DNA of 64,000 nt from Methylacidiphilales bacterium (GCA_026225555.1 JAMFSY010000114.1:110451-174450), one strand, 5' to 3'; numbered from the stretch's first letter, positions 34,314 through 43,255 are shown. Program-made: numbers and translations. Notes: generated from the sequence alone by a model not told the origin.

Positions 34314-35110
34314 AAAAGCTTTTGCCGGGGGCCATCATCGGCCTGTTGTTTCTCATTGGCGGTTTCGGCATCGGCCTGCGGTTGGCGAAATTTCCGAGTC
34401 CCCCCGCGCCGAAGAGCAAGGTGCCGGAGCTCGCGGCAGTTGTGGCCATCACGGCGCCGACCGATCCGATCACCCCGGAGGCCTTGCGCAAAACTTCGGA
34501 GGGAATGATGGAACTAAACCAGAGCCTGAAGACCCGCGAGCAGCAAGTGGCGCTACGCGAACAAAAGGCGAAGGAACAGGAAGAGGAACTTCACGCCGAG
34601 CAGGATGCGCTGGTCCGTTCGCACGAGAAATTCAATCAGCTCTTTCTTCAATTTCAGAATCGTCTGCAATTGGTGGAGGCCAATCAGCTTGAGCAGGCGC
34701 AACGCCAGAACGAAATCTATCAGGCGATGGACCCCATGCAGGCCATCGATATCTTGCGCGGACGCGACGATGCCTCGCTGACCCGCCTGTTTTCGGTGAT
34801 GGAGGTCAAGCCGCTCGCGAAATTGATCGCCGGATGGAAGACCAAGTATCCGGATGATACCGCCCGGTTGCTAGGGGCGCTCGACGCCATGGGACAGGTC
34901 ATGCCAAAGGACAAGATCTCCCTTCCCGAGGCAGTCCCCCCTGCCGATTCTGGAACGCCCGTCGCCGCCTCCGATGCCGCTCCGCCAGCCAATCCTGGTG
35001 CTCCGGCCCCAACTGCGGACGTGCCGTCCGCGGCTTCCACGGTTGATCCCGCCTCGGCCCCGGTGTCCGATCCGGCTTCAAATTCCGCCGCCCCAACGGC
35101 CGGCCAATAG
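34310..35110 (+). CDS. MotE-like membrane coiled-coil protein
   Basis: A 266-residue protein with GTG start 34310 overlapping the fliJ stop. An N-terminal membrane helix (GAIIGLLFLIGGFGIGLRLA) is followed by a long coiled coil (about 65-125), then an MgtE-N-like helical segment (about 135-200: YQAMDPMQAIDILRGRDDAS, DTARLLGALDAMGQVMP). This is the layout of MotE, a chaperone of the stator in other bacteria. A Pro/Ala/Ser-rich tail (about 200-266) is added. The position between fliJ and fliK supports the assignment. Confidence 0.7.
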   Translation: MKKLLPGAIIGLLFLIGGFGIGLRLAKFPSPPAPKSKVPELAAVVAITAPTDPITPEALRKTSEGMMELNQSLKTREQQVALREQKAKEQEEELHAEQDALVRSHEKFNQLFLQFQNRLQLVEANQLEQAQRQNEIYQAMDPMQAIDILRGRDDASLTRLFSVMEVKPLAKLIAGWKTKYPDDTARLLGALDAMGQVMPKDKISLPEAVPPADSGTPVAASDAAPPANPGAPAPTADVPSAASTVDPASAPVSDPASNSAAPTAGQ

Positions 35111-35117
35111 CGCGAGC

Positions 35118-36383
35118 ATGAGAGCCTCCGCAAGTTCGGTTTCCGAAGGCACACTTTCGGGAGCGGCCCTTTCTTCTCGCGACCCGGCCAGGGCCGTCAA
35201 CGCCAAGAAGGACACGACGAGTTTCGGTGACGTCTTACAAAAGGAAACGGGAACTCATTCGGAAAAATCTTCCCCTACGAAGACGGGGGGAGAGACTGCA
35301 TCGCCGAAAACGGGACAAACCGCCTCCAAGCCGGGACCACAAGTTCCTGAAGCTCCCCAGACGGGTAGTCCGGCAACTTTCCCGACCGATAAGGCCGCCT
35401 CTGAGCCAGAGCAAGCCATCCTGCCATCTCCGGTGGAGGAGCAGCAGCCGGAGAGTCCACCGCCTGCCGCAACCGTGGGGGCGAATTTTTCAGCCATGAT
35501 CGCCCAAGCCGCTCTTTTCGCGGCAAGCGGCGGCAAGGGCCTTATCTCGCCGGGGAACGGATTACCACCGGCGGTTCCGGAGAAGGGACCGGGAACGGGC
35601 ACCGCGAAGGAAAAAAAATCCGCTCCTCCAACACCGGAAGGGACTTTTCTTCAACTGCCTGGGGAAGGGACAGCGCCCGCTTTGGGAAATCCAGGGGGAC
35701 TCATCTCATCACTGGCCTACGCTCTGCCGCCCTCTGGAAATCAACCATTTCAGGCCATCGGAGGGAGCCCCAATTGGTCGTCGAATCGCTCCGCTCTCAG
35801 TGGCTTGCCAGGCGCTGGCATAGCGAATGATGAGAAGGGGAAAGCAATGAACGACTCGACCAACCTCCAGGAAATGACCGGGACCGATACGCTGCTGTGG
35901 CAGAACGCTCCAGCCCTAAGCGCCTACGGCACGGCGGATATCGTGCTGGGTTCCAATCAGGATTTCGAGACCGCGCTCAAGCACGTCATGCAAGTCGCGC
36001 AGTCGGGTGAATCAACTAACGTTCCCCGGCGCATTTCGATTGAAATTCAGACGCCGCCCGGCGCGATCGTGAATGTTTATGTCTCGCGGCAGAATGATCA
36101 ATGGCGCGCGCAACTGGGCACGAATGATCCCCAGGCCTTGAAGTGGGTTCAGAACCAGATGGAGGCCTTGCGCCAGACCGGCGGATTAGGTGCGGAAGTG
36201 ACCTGGTTACCTCCGCAGATGGAGACCAACGCCGGACAAAATCCCAACTTTACGGGAAACCAGGGCCGCGAAGGCCGTCCCGATCAGGAAGCTCAACAGG
36301 AAAAACGGGCCTCCCGGAACCGCCTTTCAGCTCCCGAAAACTCTTTTATGAATACCATCAATGAACTGGGGAGGGCCGCGTGA
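35118..36383 (+). CDS. fliK: Flagellar hook-length control protein FliK
   Basis: A 421-residue protein starting at ATG 35118, 7 bp after the MotE-like gene. The first 280 residues are low complexity (P, T, S, K, G), as in FliK rulers. The C-terminal segment (about 295-380) resembles Flg_hook: IEIQTPPGAIVNVYVSRQND and ALKWVQNQMEALRQTGGLGA. FliK measures hook length and switches export specificity. It overlaps the following gene by GTGA. Confidence 0.8.
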   Translation: MRASASSVSEGTLSGAALSSRDPARAVNAKKDTTSFGDVLQKETGTHSEKSSPTKTGGETASPKTGQTASKPGPQVPEAPQTGSPATFPTDKAASEPEQAILPSPVEEQQPESPPPAATVGANFSAMIAQAALFAASGGKGLISPGNGLPPAVPEKGPGTGTAKEKKSAPPTPEGTFLQLPGEGTAPALGNPGGLISSLAYALPPSGNQPFQAIGGSPNWSSNRSALSGLPGAGIANDEKGKAMNDSTNLQEMTGTDTLLWQNAPALSAYGTADIVLGSNQDFETALKHVMQVAQSGESTNVPRRISIEIQTPPGAIVNVYVSRQNDQWRAQLGTNDPQALKWVQNQMEALRQTGGLGAEVTWLPPQMETNAGQNPNFTGNQGREGRPDQEAQQEKRASRNRLSAPENSFMNTINELGRAA

Positions 36384-36772
36384 TTCCCGCTCTCCTCGCC
36401 GCTCCGATTGTCGAAGGTGTGTTGGGACAGGTGGTTGGCCACCTGATGCCGGCTCAACCTTCCACCCCGCAGATTAGCCCATTCCTCAAGCACCTGGCGA
36501 CGGCTTCGGCAGCGAAGGCATCGCCGACCACCTCGTCCAGCGGCACCGCGAATGCCGACCAATGGAGCCAATGGGGCGCGACCAATTTGCAGGCATGGAT
36601 GCAGGGCCTTGTCGGACGTCACGTCGATGTGACCGATGTCTCCGGGCGCACGATCTCGGGCGTCGTCAGCGGCGTCCAGCAGTCCGGCGGCGCAAATGCG
36701 CTGAACATTGGCGGACATATCGTCTCTCTTTCTCAACTTCAACAAGTCGCCTGGAACCCCCCGGCGGCCTAA
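36380..36772 (+). CDS. Small protein with FlgD-like C-terminal motif
   Basis: A 130-residue protein with GTG start 36380 overlapping the fliK stop. The C-terminal half (about 75-125) reads LVGRHVDVTDVSGRTISGVV followed by NIGGHIVSLSQLQQV. It lines up with the C-terminal part of FlgD encoded 14 bp later (LPGASVEISNNGATVQGEVQ and TVGGQEYSSANLISV). This resembles the Tudor/SH3-like fold of FlgD hook caps. The N-terminal half is Ala/Ser/Pro-rich. It may be a FlgD paralogue lacking the hook-binding part, or a hook accessory. Function is not established. Confidence 0.6.
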   Translation: MIPALLAAPIVEGVLGQVVGHLMPAQPSTPQISPFLKHLATASAAKASPTTSSSGTANADQWSQWGATNLQAWMQGLVGRHVDVTDVSGRTISGVVSGVQQSGGANALNIGGHIVSLSQLQQVAWNPPAA

Positions 36773-36785
36773 TTCATCAACGACC

Positions 36786-37304
36786 ATGAGCACAACAATC
36801 AATACGACCAATCCGGCGGCGAATCTTCCCCCCACCACTTCCTCCACCGCCACTGCCACCCCGGCCCTAACGCAGAACGACTTTCTGAAAATCATGGTGG
36901 CGCAATTCACTCAGCAGGATCCCCTGAGCGGTGATTCCAGCGGCGGCAGCGGCAGCGGCACCAGTGATTACGTGAATCAACTGATGAGCATGACCAATCT
37001 CACCACCATGCAGACGATGTCGGGCCAGATGACCACCTCCACGCAACAACAAGCGATGGAACTGGCCCAATCTCTTCCGGGAGCGAGCGTCGAAATTTCG
37101 AATAATGGCGCGACGGTCCAGGGCGAAGTCCAACGGGCACGGCTCGACGGCGCCGGCGGAGTTTTCCTGACTGTAGGCGGCCAGGAATATTCCAGCGCAA
37201 ACCTCATCTCCGTGGATCAAACAGCGGCCCAGGCCGCCGCTGCAGCAGCAGCTGCCGCGGCAACAGCCGCAGCGACGCCCGTTACCCCCGCAGCAACCAA
37301 TTAA
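36786..37304 (+). CDS. flgD: Flagellar hook cap / hook assembly protein FlgD
   Basis: A 172-residue hook scaffold starting at ATG 36786. The signature LTQNDFLKIMVAQFTQQDPL (about 40-60) is typical of FlgD, followed by YVNQLMSMTNLTTMQTM. A short Tudor-like part ends at about 147, then an alanine run and a TPVTP tail. The FlgD Fn3 insertion is missing, so the protein is short. It caps the growing hook. Confidence 0.92.
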   Translation: MSTTINTTNPAANLPPTTSSTATATPALTQNDFLKIMVAQFTQQDPLSGDSSGGSGSGTSDYVNQLMSMTNLTTMQTMSGQMTTSTQQQAMELAQSLPGASVEISNNGATVQGEVQRARLDGAGGVFLTVGGQEYSSANLISVDQTAAQAAAAAAAAAATAAATPVTPAATN

Positions 37305-37373
37305 GCAGAGATCGATTTCAACCAACCTTCCGGTCTTCTTTCCAAAGCCAGCCGGAGCAACCAAAAAAATCCC

Positions 37374-38216
37374 ATGTTACAGTCTTTATTTTCCGGCGTC
37401 AGCGGCATGCTCGCCAATCAAAGTGAAATGGATGTCATCGGCAATAACATTGCCAATGCCAACACCACGGCCTTTAAGGGTGGCAGCGCCAACTTCACAG
37501 AATCCTTCCAACAGGTCAGCGATGAGGCCACCGCGAACAAGCCCGTTGGCCTATCGGTTGGTCTCGGTACCCAGGTCAATTCCACCACGACCGATTTTAG
37601 TCAGGGGGTTTTTCAGCGGACAAATGTTCCCACCGACATGGCGATCAATGGAGACGGCTGGTTCGCCGTTCAGAGTGCGGGCGGGGCGAATTATGTAACG
37701 CGTAGCGGTGATTTTGTGCAGGACAATAATGGCTACCTGCGCACGGCGGACGGCAATTTTCTCCTGGGCACTTCCGGCTCGGCGGCTCCCGCCTCTCCCG
37801 CGACGGGTTTTCCTCCGGACAAGCTGCAGATTCCGGCAACCATCACCGCGAGCGGCTCACCCGTTGTCAGTTTCTCGGTCGATACGACCGGGGCGATCAC
37901 GGTGACGGGTCAGGACGGCAGCTCGCAGATTTCCGGCTACATCAGCCTCCAGCACTACAGCAACAATAACGGCCTCGCCAATCAGGGCAGCGGACTTTAC
38001 AGCTACCAGCCCGCCGCGGGGACGAACCAGAATTACTCCGGCGGGAGCTCCGGTGTCGGCACGATCCAGACGGGCGTGCTCGAATCCTCCAACGTCGATC
38101 TCTCGACGGAGTTCAGCAACATGATCATCGCGCAGCGCGGCTTCGAAGCCAGCGCCCGCGTCATTTCGGTCAGTGACAACATGCTCCAGACCGTCACGCA
38201 GCTGAAGACGCAGTAA
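37374..38216 (+). CDS. flgE: Flagellar hook protein FlgE (short form)
   Basis: A 280-residue hook-family protein: N-terminal SGMLANQSEMDVIGNNIANA and TAFKGG, central MAINGDGWFAV and TRSGDF, C-terminal QTGVLESSNVDLSTEFSNMI and ISVSDNMLQTVTQLKTQ. Its place after flgD and before fliL marks it as FlgE. At 280 residues it lacks most of the D2/D3 hook-surface domains of standard FlgE (about 400 or more). FlgG-type rod is encoded elsewhere (49602), so this is not FlgG. Confidence 0.86.
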   Translation: MLQSLFSGVSGMLANQSEMDVIGNNIANANTTAFKGGSANFTESFQQVSDEATANKPVGLSVGLGTQVNSTTTDFSQGVFQRTNVPTDMAINGDGWFAVQSAGGANYVTRSGDFVQDNNGYLRTADGNFLLGTSGSAAPASPATGFPPDKLQIPATITASGSPVVSFSVDTTGAITVTGQDGSSQISGYISLQHYSNNNGLANQGSGLYSYQPAAGTNQNYSGGSSGVGTIQTGVLESSNVDLSTEFSNMIIAQRGFEASARVISVSDNMLQTVTQLKTQ

Positions 38217-38238
38217 TCCCTCCAACGGAAACACGACC

Positions 38239-38814
38239 ATGGCTGATAAACCACCTGCAACCGACAAGACCGCGAAGGCTCCCGCCGAGGAAAAAGCGGC
38301 GGCGCCCCAGGGCCTTAAGCCTATGTTGATTTCCTCATTCGTCATGGCAGTTACGCTGGGAGCGATCGGTTTCGCCCTGGCCTACCTGGTTCTTCCCAGC
38401 CGCTTGGCCGCGCAGATGCAGTTACCGGTCGCCCCGGCTGGCGATCCGGCCGCGCCCGTGGTCAAGGAACACACGGAGCGGACGGCGGCCGATGTCGCGT
38501 CCGTCGGCGGAAAAGTGGTCACTAAATTCACCATTGAGGAAGTGACCGTTAATATTGCCGATACGCAAGGCAACCGTTTCGTCCGCGCCGGGGTTTACTT
38601 CGAGGCGCCTCCCGAAGTGTTGGAGGAACTCGAGGGCAATCGCGCCCGGATCATCGATACAGTGGAACAGGTGCTTTCCGCCAAGACCATGGGTGAACTG
38701 ACCTCTCCCTCCATTCGCGGAACCTTGCGCCAGGAATTGCTCGGCATCATCAACCCCACGCTCAAGCAGGGACGCATCGACAACGTCTACTTCACCGATT
38801 TGCTCGTGCAGTAA
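38239..38814 (+). CDS. fliL: Flagellar basal body-associated protein FliL
   Basis: A 191-residue protein with a cytosolic Ala/Lys-rich start, one membrane helix (about 38-58), and a periplasmic FliL domain ending in GTLRQELLGIINPTLKQGRI and VYFTDLLVQ. FliL supports the stator. It begins 22 bp after flgE and ends 11 bp before fliM. Confidence 0.9.
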   Translation: MADKPPATDKTAKAPAEEKAAAPQGLKPMLISSFVMAVTLGAIGFALAYLVLPSRLAAQMQLPVAPAGDPAAPVVKEHTERTAADVASVGGKVVTKFTIEEVTVNIADTQGNRFVRAGVYFEAPPEVLEELEGNRARIIDTVEQVLSAKTMGELTSPSIRGTLRQELLGIINPTLKQGRIDNVYFTDLLVQ

Positions 38815-38825
38815 GGATCACACCC

Positions 38826-39746
38826 ATGACCGCCACCGCTGAAATCTCCGAGCCCGTGGCCGAAAGTCCGGCTGCCTCTCCGACCCCTTCCTTCCATTTT
38901 TCCTCCGCCTCGGCTCTCTCCTCGGCCCGGCAGGAGAGTCTGGAAAACTGGCACCGTCAATTTCTGCGCACCGCTTCCGGTAGCCTGGCTGATCTTCTTC
39001 GCCAGGATCTGGATCTCGAACTGGCCTCCGTCCAGATTCAGACCTACGGCGAGATGGTCAAGGAGCGCGGCGAGGATAATCAATGCGTCCTGTTCCGCAT
39101 GCATCCCCAGCCTGGCATCTGGCTGATGGACGTTCCGGTGACGCTTTCCCTTCTGCTGGTCGAACGAATGATGGGCGGTCCCGGCGTCTTGCCCACTGGA
39201 AAAGCGCCTGATTTGACACAGCTTGAGCAGACCGTTTTTCAGCAATTTGCCGAGACTTTCCTCGCCGATTATGCCCGCAACTGGCGGCCGCACGCCGAGC
39301 TCAAGGCCGACATTCTCCGGCAGGTGCGCAACCTCAATTACCAGCTCATTCACCAAGCCGATGATCTGATCCTGCGCGTTGGTGTGCGGGCCGTATTCAA
39401 GGGCGGCAACGCCGTCCTCTGGCTGGTCGTTCCCATCGCTTCGGTGGAAGATTTATTGCTGCGCACGCTGGCGCCTGCCGCCGGCGCGAAACCGGAGGAA
39501 CCTGTCCTGAATAAGGACAAAAAGTCACCGTTGGGTTCCGTGCCGATTCCGGTTTCCCTGCGGTGGCAGGGCTTCGATATTTCCCTGCGCGAAGTGGAAG
39601 CCATGGCACCGGGAGATGTTCTCGTTCTCGATAATCGGAAATGCGACCAGGTGGCGATATGGCTGGGGAATATCGCCAAGTTCGAAGGCCGTCTGGTCCG
39701 TGAAGCTCAAAAAACAACGGTAACGATCACCCGTCCTCTGGAATAA
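38826..39746 (+). CDS. fliM: Flagellar motor switch protein FliM
   Basis: A 306-residue protein. The middle CheC-like domain (about 40-215) and C-terminal SpoA domain (about 235-305, VSLRWQGFDISLREVEAMAP) identify FliM. The usual N-terminal CheY-P-binding helix (EIDALL) is not found; the first 35 residues are Pro/Ala/Ser-rich. CheY-P may therefore bind elsewhere or weakly. Confidence 0.85.
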   Translation: MTATAEISEPVAESPAASPTPSFHFSSASALSSARQESLENWHRQFLRTASGSLADLLRQDLDLELASVQIQTYGEMVKERGEDNQCVLFRMHPQPGIWLMDVPVTLSLLLVERMMGGPGVLPTGKAPDLTQLEQTVFQQFAETFLADYARNWRPHAELKADILRQVRNLNYQLIHQADDLILRVGVRAVFKGGNAVLWLVVPIASVEDLLLRTLAPAAGAKPEEPVLNKDKKSPLGSVPIPVSLRWQGFDISLREVEAMAPGDVLVLDNRKCDQVAIWLGNIAKFEGRLVREAQKTTVTITRPLE

Positions 39747-39750
39747 AATT

Positions 39751-40008
39751 ATGCAACAGGAAGCCACTCAAACCGCGTCGAGAAACCTTGTGATGGATAT
39801 CCCCGTCTCGCTCAGCGTCGAACTCGGGCAGACCCAGATGGAAATTCGCGAGGTGCTGGGACTCGGCGCCGGATCGGTCATCGAGCTTCACAAGCTCCAG
39901 GAGGAGCCGGTCGATGTGCGCATTAACGGACGGCTGATTGCGCGCGGGGAAGTTGTTTTGGTGAACAACAGTCTGGCGGTCAAAATCACCGAGTTGCTCA
40001 ACGGGTAA
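39751..40008 (+). CDS. fliN: Flagellar motor switch protein FliN
   Basis: An 85-residue SpoA-only protein: DIPVSLSVELGQTQMEIREV, GAGSVIELHKLQEEPVDVRI and ARGEVVLVNNSLAVKIT. This is a standard FliN core without N-terminal extension. It is 4 bp from fliM. Confidence 0.95.
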   Translation: MQQEATQTASRNLVMDIPVSLSVELGQTQMEIREVLGLGAGSVIELHKLQEEPVDVRINGRLIARGEVVLVNNSLAVKITELLNG

Positions 40009-40013
40009 TCGCC

Positions 40014-40337
40014 ATGTACGACGCTATCCGATGGACATGCCTGGTCCTGCTTTTTGCCGGACTTCTCGGTTTCTGGCTCTGGTCCCGCCGCCGGGCCGCG
40101 CAGTCGGGCGGTCCGCGCGGACGGGGTGGCAAAGCATTCACCGTCGTGCAGAAGCGCTGGGTGGACAAGGGCACGGGCGTCTGTCTCGTGGAGTCGGAAG
40201 GGCAGACTTTTCTTCTGGCCTACAGCGTGGGTGGCGGCGTCAGTTGGCAGGTGTTGGAAGAAAAGTCCTACCAGGCCGTTGAGGCCGACGCCCTGCGAAA
40301 TGCTTCCAATTTTACCTCTGAGGCGGGACGTCGATGA
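40014..40337 (+). CDS. fliO: Flagellar export apparatus protein FliO
   Basis: A 107-residue protein with one N-terminal membrane helix (WTCLVLLFAGLLGFWLW), a basic segment, and a small SH3-like end with LVESEGQTFLLAYSVGGGVS. FliO helps assemble FliP. Assignment depends mainly on position between fliN and fliP and the membrane topology. Confidence 0.8.
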   Translation: MYDAIRWTCLVLLFAGLLGFWLWSRRRAAQSGGPRGRGGKAFTVVQKRWVDKGTGVCLVESEGQTFLLAYSVGGGVSWQVLEEKSYQAVEADALRNASNFTSEAGRR

Positions 40338-41095
40338 ACTGGAAAAAGATCATCGCCCCGCTCGTGTTTGCCCTCGTGATGAGTGTGCCCTCCGTGGCGC
40401 AGGCCCAAATCATCCCGGCCAACCCCCAGGTCCAGATCTCCATCCAGAATGGCCCGGGTGGAAATGCCAATCTCAGCGTCAATCTCCAGTTGCTGATCCT
40501 CTTCACCGTCCTCAGCGTGGCGCCTTCGCTCCTGATCATGATGACCTCGTTTGTGCGGATCATCATCGTGCTTTCGTTCCTGCGCACCGGACTCTCCCTG
40601 CAACAGCCCTCCAATCAGGTCATGCTTTCGCTCGCGCTGTTTATCACCTTTTTCGTCATGGCGCCCACCTTCCAGAATATCAAGCGGGAAGCGCTCGATC
40701 CGTTGCAGGCTGGACAGATCACCACGCAGGTCGCGCTGGATCATTCCCTCGAGGAGATGAAGACCTTCATGCTCCGTTACACGCGGCAGAAGGACCTCGC
40801 ACTCTTTATGTCGATGTCGACTCCGCCGCCCCGGGTCAACTCGGCCCATGAACTTTCCGCGGCGATCATTATTCCGGCCTACATGTTGTCCGAGTTAAAG
40901 ACCGGCTTTCAGATGGGCGTGCTCGTGCTTCTGCCCTTTCTGGTCATCGACATGGTCGTGGCCTCCATCCTGATGTCGATGGGCATGATGATGCTGCCGC
41001 CGCCGATCGTTTCGCTTCCGCTCAAGGTGATGGTTTTCGTGCTGGTGGATGGATGGACGCTGGTCATTCACTCGATCGTACAAAGCTTTCACTAA
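40334..41095 (+). CDS. fliP: Flagellar export gate protein FliP
   Basis: A 253-residue membrane protein with a cleavable signal (IIAPLVFALVMSVPSVAQAQ), then VAPSLLIMMTSFVRIIIVLS, LRTGLSLQQPSNQVMLSLAL, and TGFQMGVLVLLPFLVIDMVV, all characteristic of FliP. Start overlaps the fliO stop (ATGA). Confidence 0.97.
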   Translation: MNWKKIIAPLVFALVMSVPSVAQAQIIPANPQVQISIQNGPGGNANLSVNLQLLILFTVLSVAPSLLIMMTSFVRIIIVLSFLRTGLSLQQPSNQVMLSLALFITFFVMAPTFQNIKREALDPLQAGQITTQVALDHSLEEMKTFMLRYTRQKDLALFMSMSTPPPRVNSAHELSAAIIIPAYMLSELKTGFQMGVLVLLPFLVIDMVVASILMSMGMMMLPPPIVSLPLKVMVFVLVDGWTLVIHSIVQSFH

Positions 41096-41106
41096 AAAAA
41101 CTCGCC

Positions 41107-41370
41107 ATGGATTCCATTCACGAAGTGATCAAGATGTGCCTCACCACCGGCTTGATGGTGGCCGCGCCCATCGTGCTGACCGCGCTGATCGTCGGCACCG
41201 TGGTGAGTCTTCTGCAAACGCTGACCTCCATCCAGGAGCAGACCCTGTCGTTCGTTCCCAAGCTGCTGGCATGCGGGTTTTGCCTCTGGCTCATGGCGCC
41301 CTGGATGCTGGAGCAACTCGGCTCGCTTTTTGAAATGATGTTGACCAAGGCCGGGACTTTCACGCCATGA
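41107..41370 (+). CDS. fliQ: Flagellar export gate protein FliQ
   Basis: An 87-residue protein with two membrane helices: LMVAAPIVLTALIVGTVVSL and PKLLACGFCLWLMAPWMLEQ, with LQTLTSIQEQTLSFVPK between, the FliQ hallmark. Start ATG 41107 is 11 bp after fliP; end overlaps fliR. Confidence 0.96.
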   Translation: MDSIHEVIKMCLTTGLMVAAPIVLTALIVGTVVSLLQTLTSIQEQTLSFVPKLLACGFCLWLMAPWMLEQLGSLFEMMLTKAGTFTP

Positions 41371-42131
41371 GCCTCTTCCTCAACGTCGTGGTTTTTTGGA
41401 TGCTGGCGACGCGCCTGACCGGTTTTTTTCTCATGGCGCCCGGCGTCCAGGATATGCAGTTGCCCAAGCTCGTCCGGGCGGCATTGATCATCTGGCTTGC
41501 CTGTTTTATGACGCCGCTGGTGGCAGCGCCGCCGGCCATGGATTTATTCTGGGGCAATCTGCTGACCGGCCTTGTGGCGGAATTTCTTTTCGGCCTTGGC
41601 CTCGGCCTCGTGACGCGTCTGGTCCTGTGCGCGGTGCAGGTTGGGGGCGCGATGATGGACAATGATCTCTCCCTGTCGGCCGCCCAACAGCTCAGCCCGC
41701 AGCTGGGAATTTCCGGCGGTGTGATGAACCGAATCCTTATGCTGGTCGGCCTCGCCTTCTTCTGGTCCTCCGATTATCTCTCCGCTCTTTTAGTAGGCAT
41801 CCAACAATCGCTGCGCGTTTTGCCGCTGGGCAGCGCCGCACTCAATCACGCTTCACTCGAAGTGATGATCCGCTTGGGCGGCGACTTGTTTGCCTCCGGG
41901 CTGATCCTGGCCGCGCCGATTGCCATCCTGACCTTCATCGTGACGATGGCGCTCGGTTTTCTTTCCCGCTCCGTGCAGCAGCTCAATATTTTCAACGAGA
42001 GTTTCACGCTGCGAGTCGTCGTCGGTGGAAGCGGTCTGATTCTTTTCCTGCCCCTGCTTTTGTCCCTCGTCCGTTCCGGACTGGAGCGGATGCTTCCCGC
42101 TGCGGCCGATTACTTCAAGGCCATGTCATGA
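41367..42131 (+). CDS. fliR: Flagellar export gate protein FliR
   Basis: A 254-residue polytopic protein of about six helices. VQDMQLPKLVRAALIIWLAC and QVGGAMMDNDLSLSAAQQLS match FliR, as does the late QQLNIFNESFTLRVVVGG. It overlaps fliQ and flhB by ATGA, so the gate genes are tightly coupled. Confidence 0.95.
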   Translation: MSLFLNVVVFWMLATRLTGFFLMAPGVQDMQLPKLVRAALIIWLACFMTPLVAAPPAMDLFWGNLLTGLVAEFLFGLGLGLVTRLVLCAVQVGGAMMDNDLSLSAAQQLSPQLGISGGVMNRILMLVGLAFFWSSDYLSALLVGIQQSLRVLPLGSAALNHASLEVMIRLGGDLFASGLILAAPIAILTFIVTMALGFLSRSVQQLNIFNESFTLRVVVGGSGLILFLPLLLSLVRSGLERMLPAAADYFKAMS

Positions 42132-43255
42132 GTGAGGATGGTGGAGATAAAAAGTTCGAGCTCTCGGCCCAGCGCCGCGAAAAGCTCCGGCAGGAGGGGA
42201 ACATCCCCCGCAGCCACGACATCTCGACCACGCTCATTCTGGCCATCGGGTTGGGCATGCTGGTCTGGGGCGGCGGTGTTCTGGTCGGCTTCCTGCGCGA
42301 GATGATGGTGAAGTCGTTCGGGCAGATCGGCCAATCGAGTCTTTCCCTCACGCCGCAAACCGTCGGATCGGTCTTCGCTAACGGACTCTGGTTGTGGCTG
42401 GCGATTTTCACCGGGGCCATCGCCGCCGGAGTGGCCATTTCGCAAGTCGCGCAGGTGGGGCTCAACGTCATGGACGACGCGATCGGCTTCAAGTTCGACC
42501 GTATCAATCCATTGGCTGGATTCACCCGGCTTTTTTCCCTCAATCGCCTGGTCCAGACCGGCCAAAGCCTGATCAAGCTGGGCATGGTGACGGCGTTCGC
42601 TTATCTCGCTCTGAAGGAAATTCAGGGCAGTGCCGTCTTTTCACGTCCGGTGAGCCTCGAGGAATTGGCCGCCACGTACCGGAATGTCGCCTGGTCTCTG
42701 GGCTGGAGGGTCATCATGGTTTTGCTCGTGCTCGCCGGGGCGGACTACTTCTATCAATTTTGGAAATTCAACCACGACAACCGCATGACTTTCGAGGAGA
42801 TGAAAGAAGAGCGGCGCTCCGGAGAAGCCTCGCCGGAAGTGATCAAAAAGCGCCGCATGATGGGCCGTCGCCTTTCCATGCGGCGCATGCTCGAAGATAT
42901 GAGCGAGGCGACCATCGTGGTGACCAACCCGACCCACTTTGCCGTGGCCCTGAAGTATCGTCGGGGTGAAACCGAGGCGCCGATCATCGTGGCCAAGGGT
43001 ACGCGCCGGAGCGCCCTGCGGATCAAGGAGCACGCCTACGACCTGCGCATCGCCGTGCGGGAAAACAAGCCGCTCGCACAGGGACTTTATAAGTATGGAA
43101 AGGTCGGCCAGCCGATCCCACCAATTTTTTACCAGGGCGTCGCCGTTATTCTGGCCTCTCTTTACAAGCAGGGCTTCCGCCCATCGGATAACGAGCCTCG
43201 GCCCGAATCCGAAATGTCTCACGACGATGAAATCTGGAACAAGGAGAACGACTGA
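42128..43255 (+). CDS. flhB: Flagellar export switch protein FlhB
   Basis: A 375-residue protein with four membrane helices and a cytoplasmic domain carrying the autocleavage motif NPTH (N269-P270). N-terminal LSAQRREKLRQEGNIPRSHD and later MKEERRSGEASPEVIKKRR are diagnostic. FlhB switches export from rod/hook to filament substrates. Its acidic tail is short. Confidence 0.97.
   Translation: MSEDGGDKKFELSAQRREKLRQEGNIPRSHDISTTLILAIGLGMLVWGGGVLVGFLREMMVKSFGQIGQSSLSLTPQTVGSVFANGLWLWLAIFTGAIAAGVAISQVAQVGLNVMDDAIGFKFDRINPLAGFTRLFSLNRLVQTGQSLIKLGMVTAFAYLALKEIQGSAVFSRPVSLEELAATYRNVAWSLGWRVIMVLLVLAGADYFYQFWKFNHDNRMTFEEMKEERRSGEASPEVIKKRRMMGRRLSMRRMLEDMSEATIVVTNPTHFAVALKYRRGETEAPIIVAKGTRRSALRIKEHAYDLRIAVRENKPLAQGLYKYGKVGQPIPPIFYQGVAVILASLYKQGFRPSDNEPRPESEMSHDDEIWNKEND

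Noticed and set aside
35380-35392. ACCGATAA inside fliK
   Set aside because: Matches the -10 8-mer but lies in coding DNA with no TAAA-like box 15 nt upstream and no gene start after it.
37225-37290. Alanine-codon run at the flgD 3' end as a repeat element
   Set aside because: Simple low-complexity protein tail, in frame, not a DNA repeat family.
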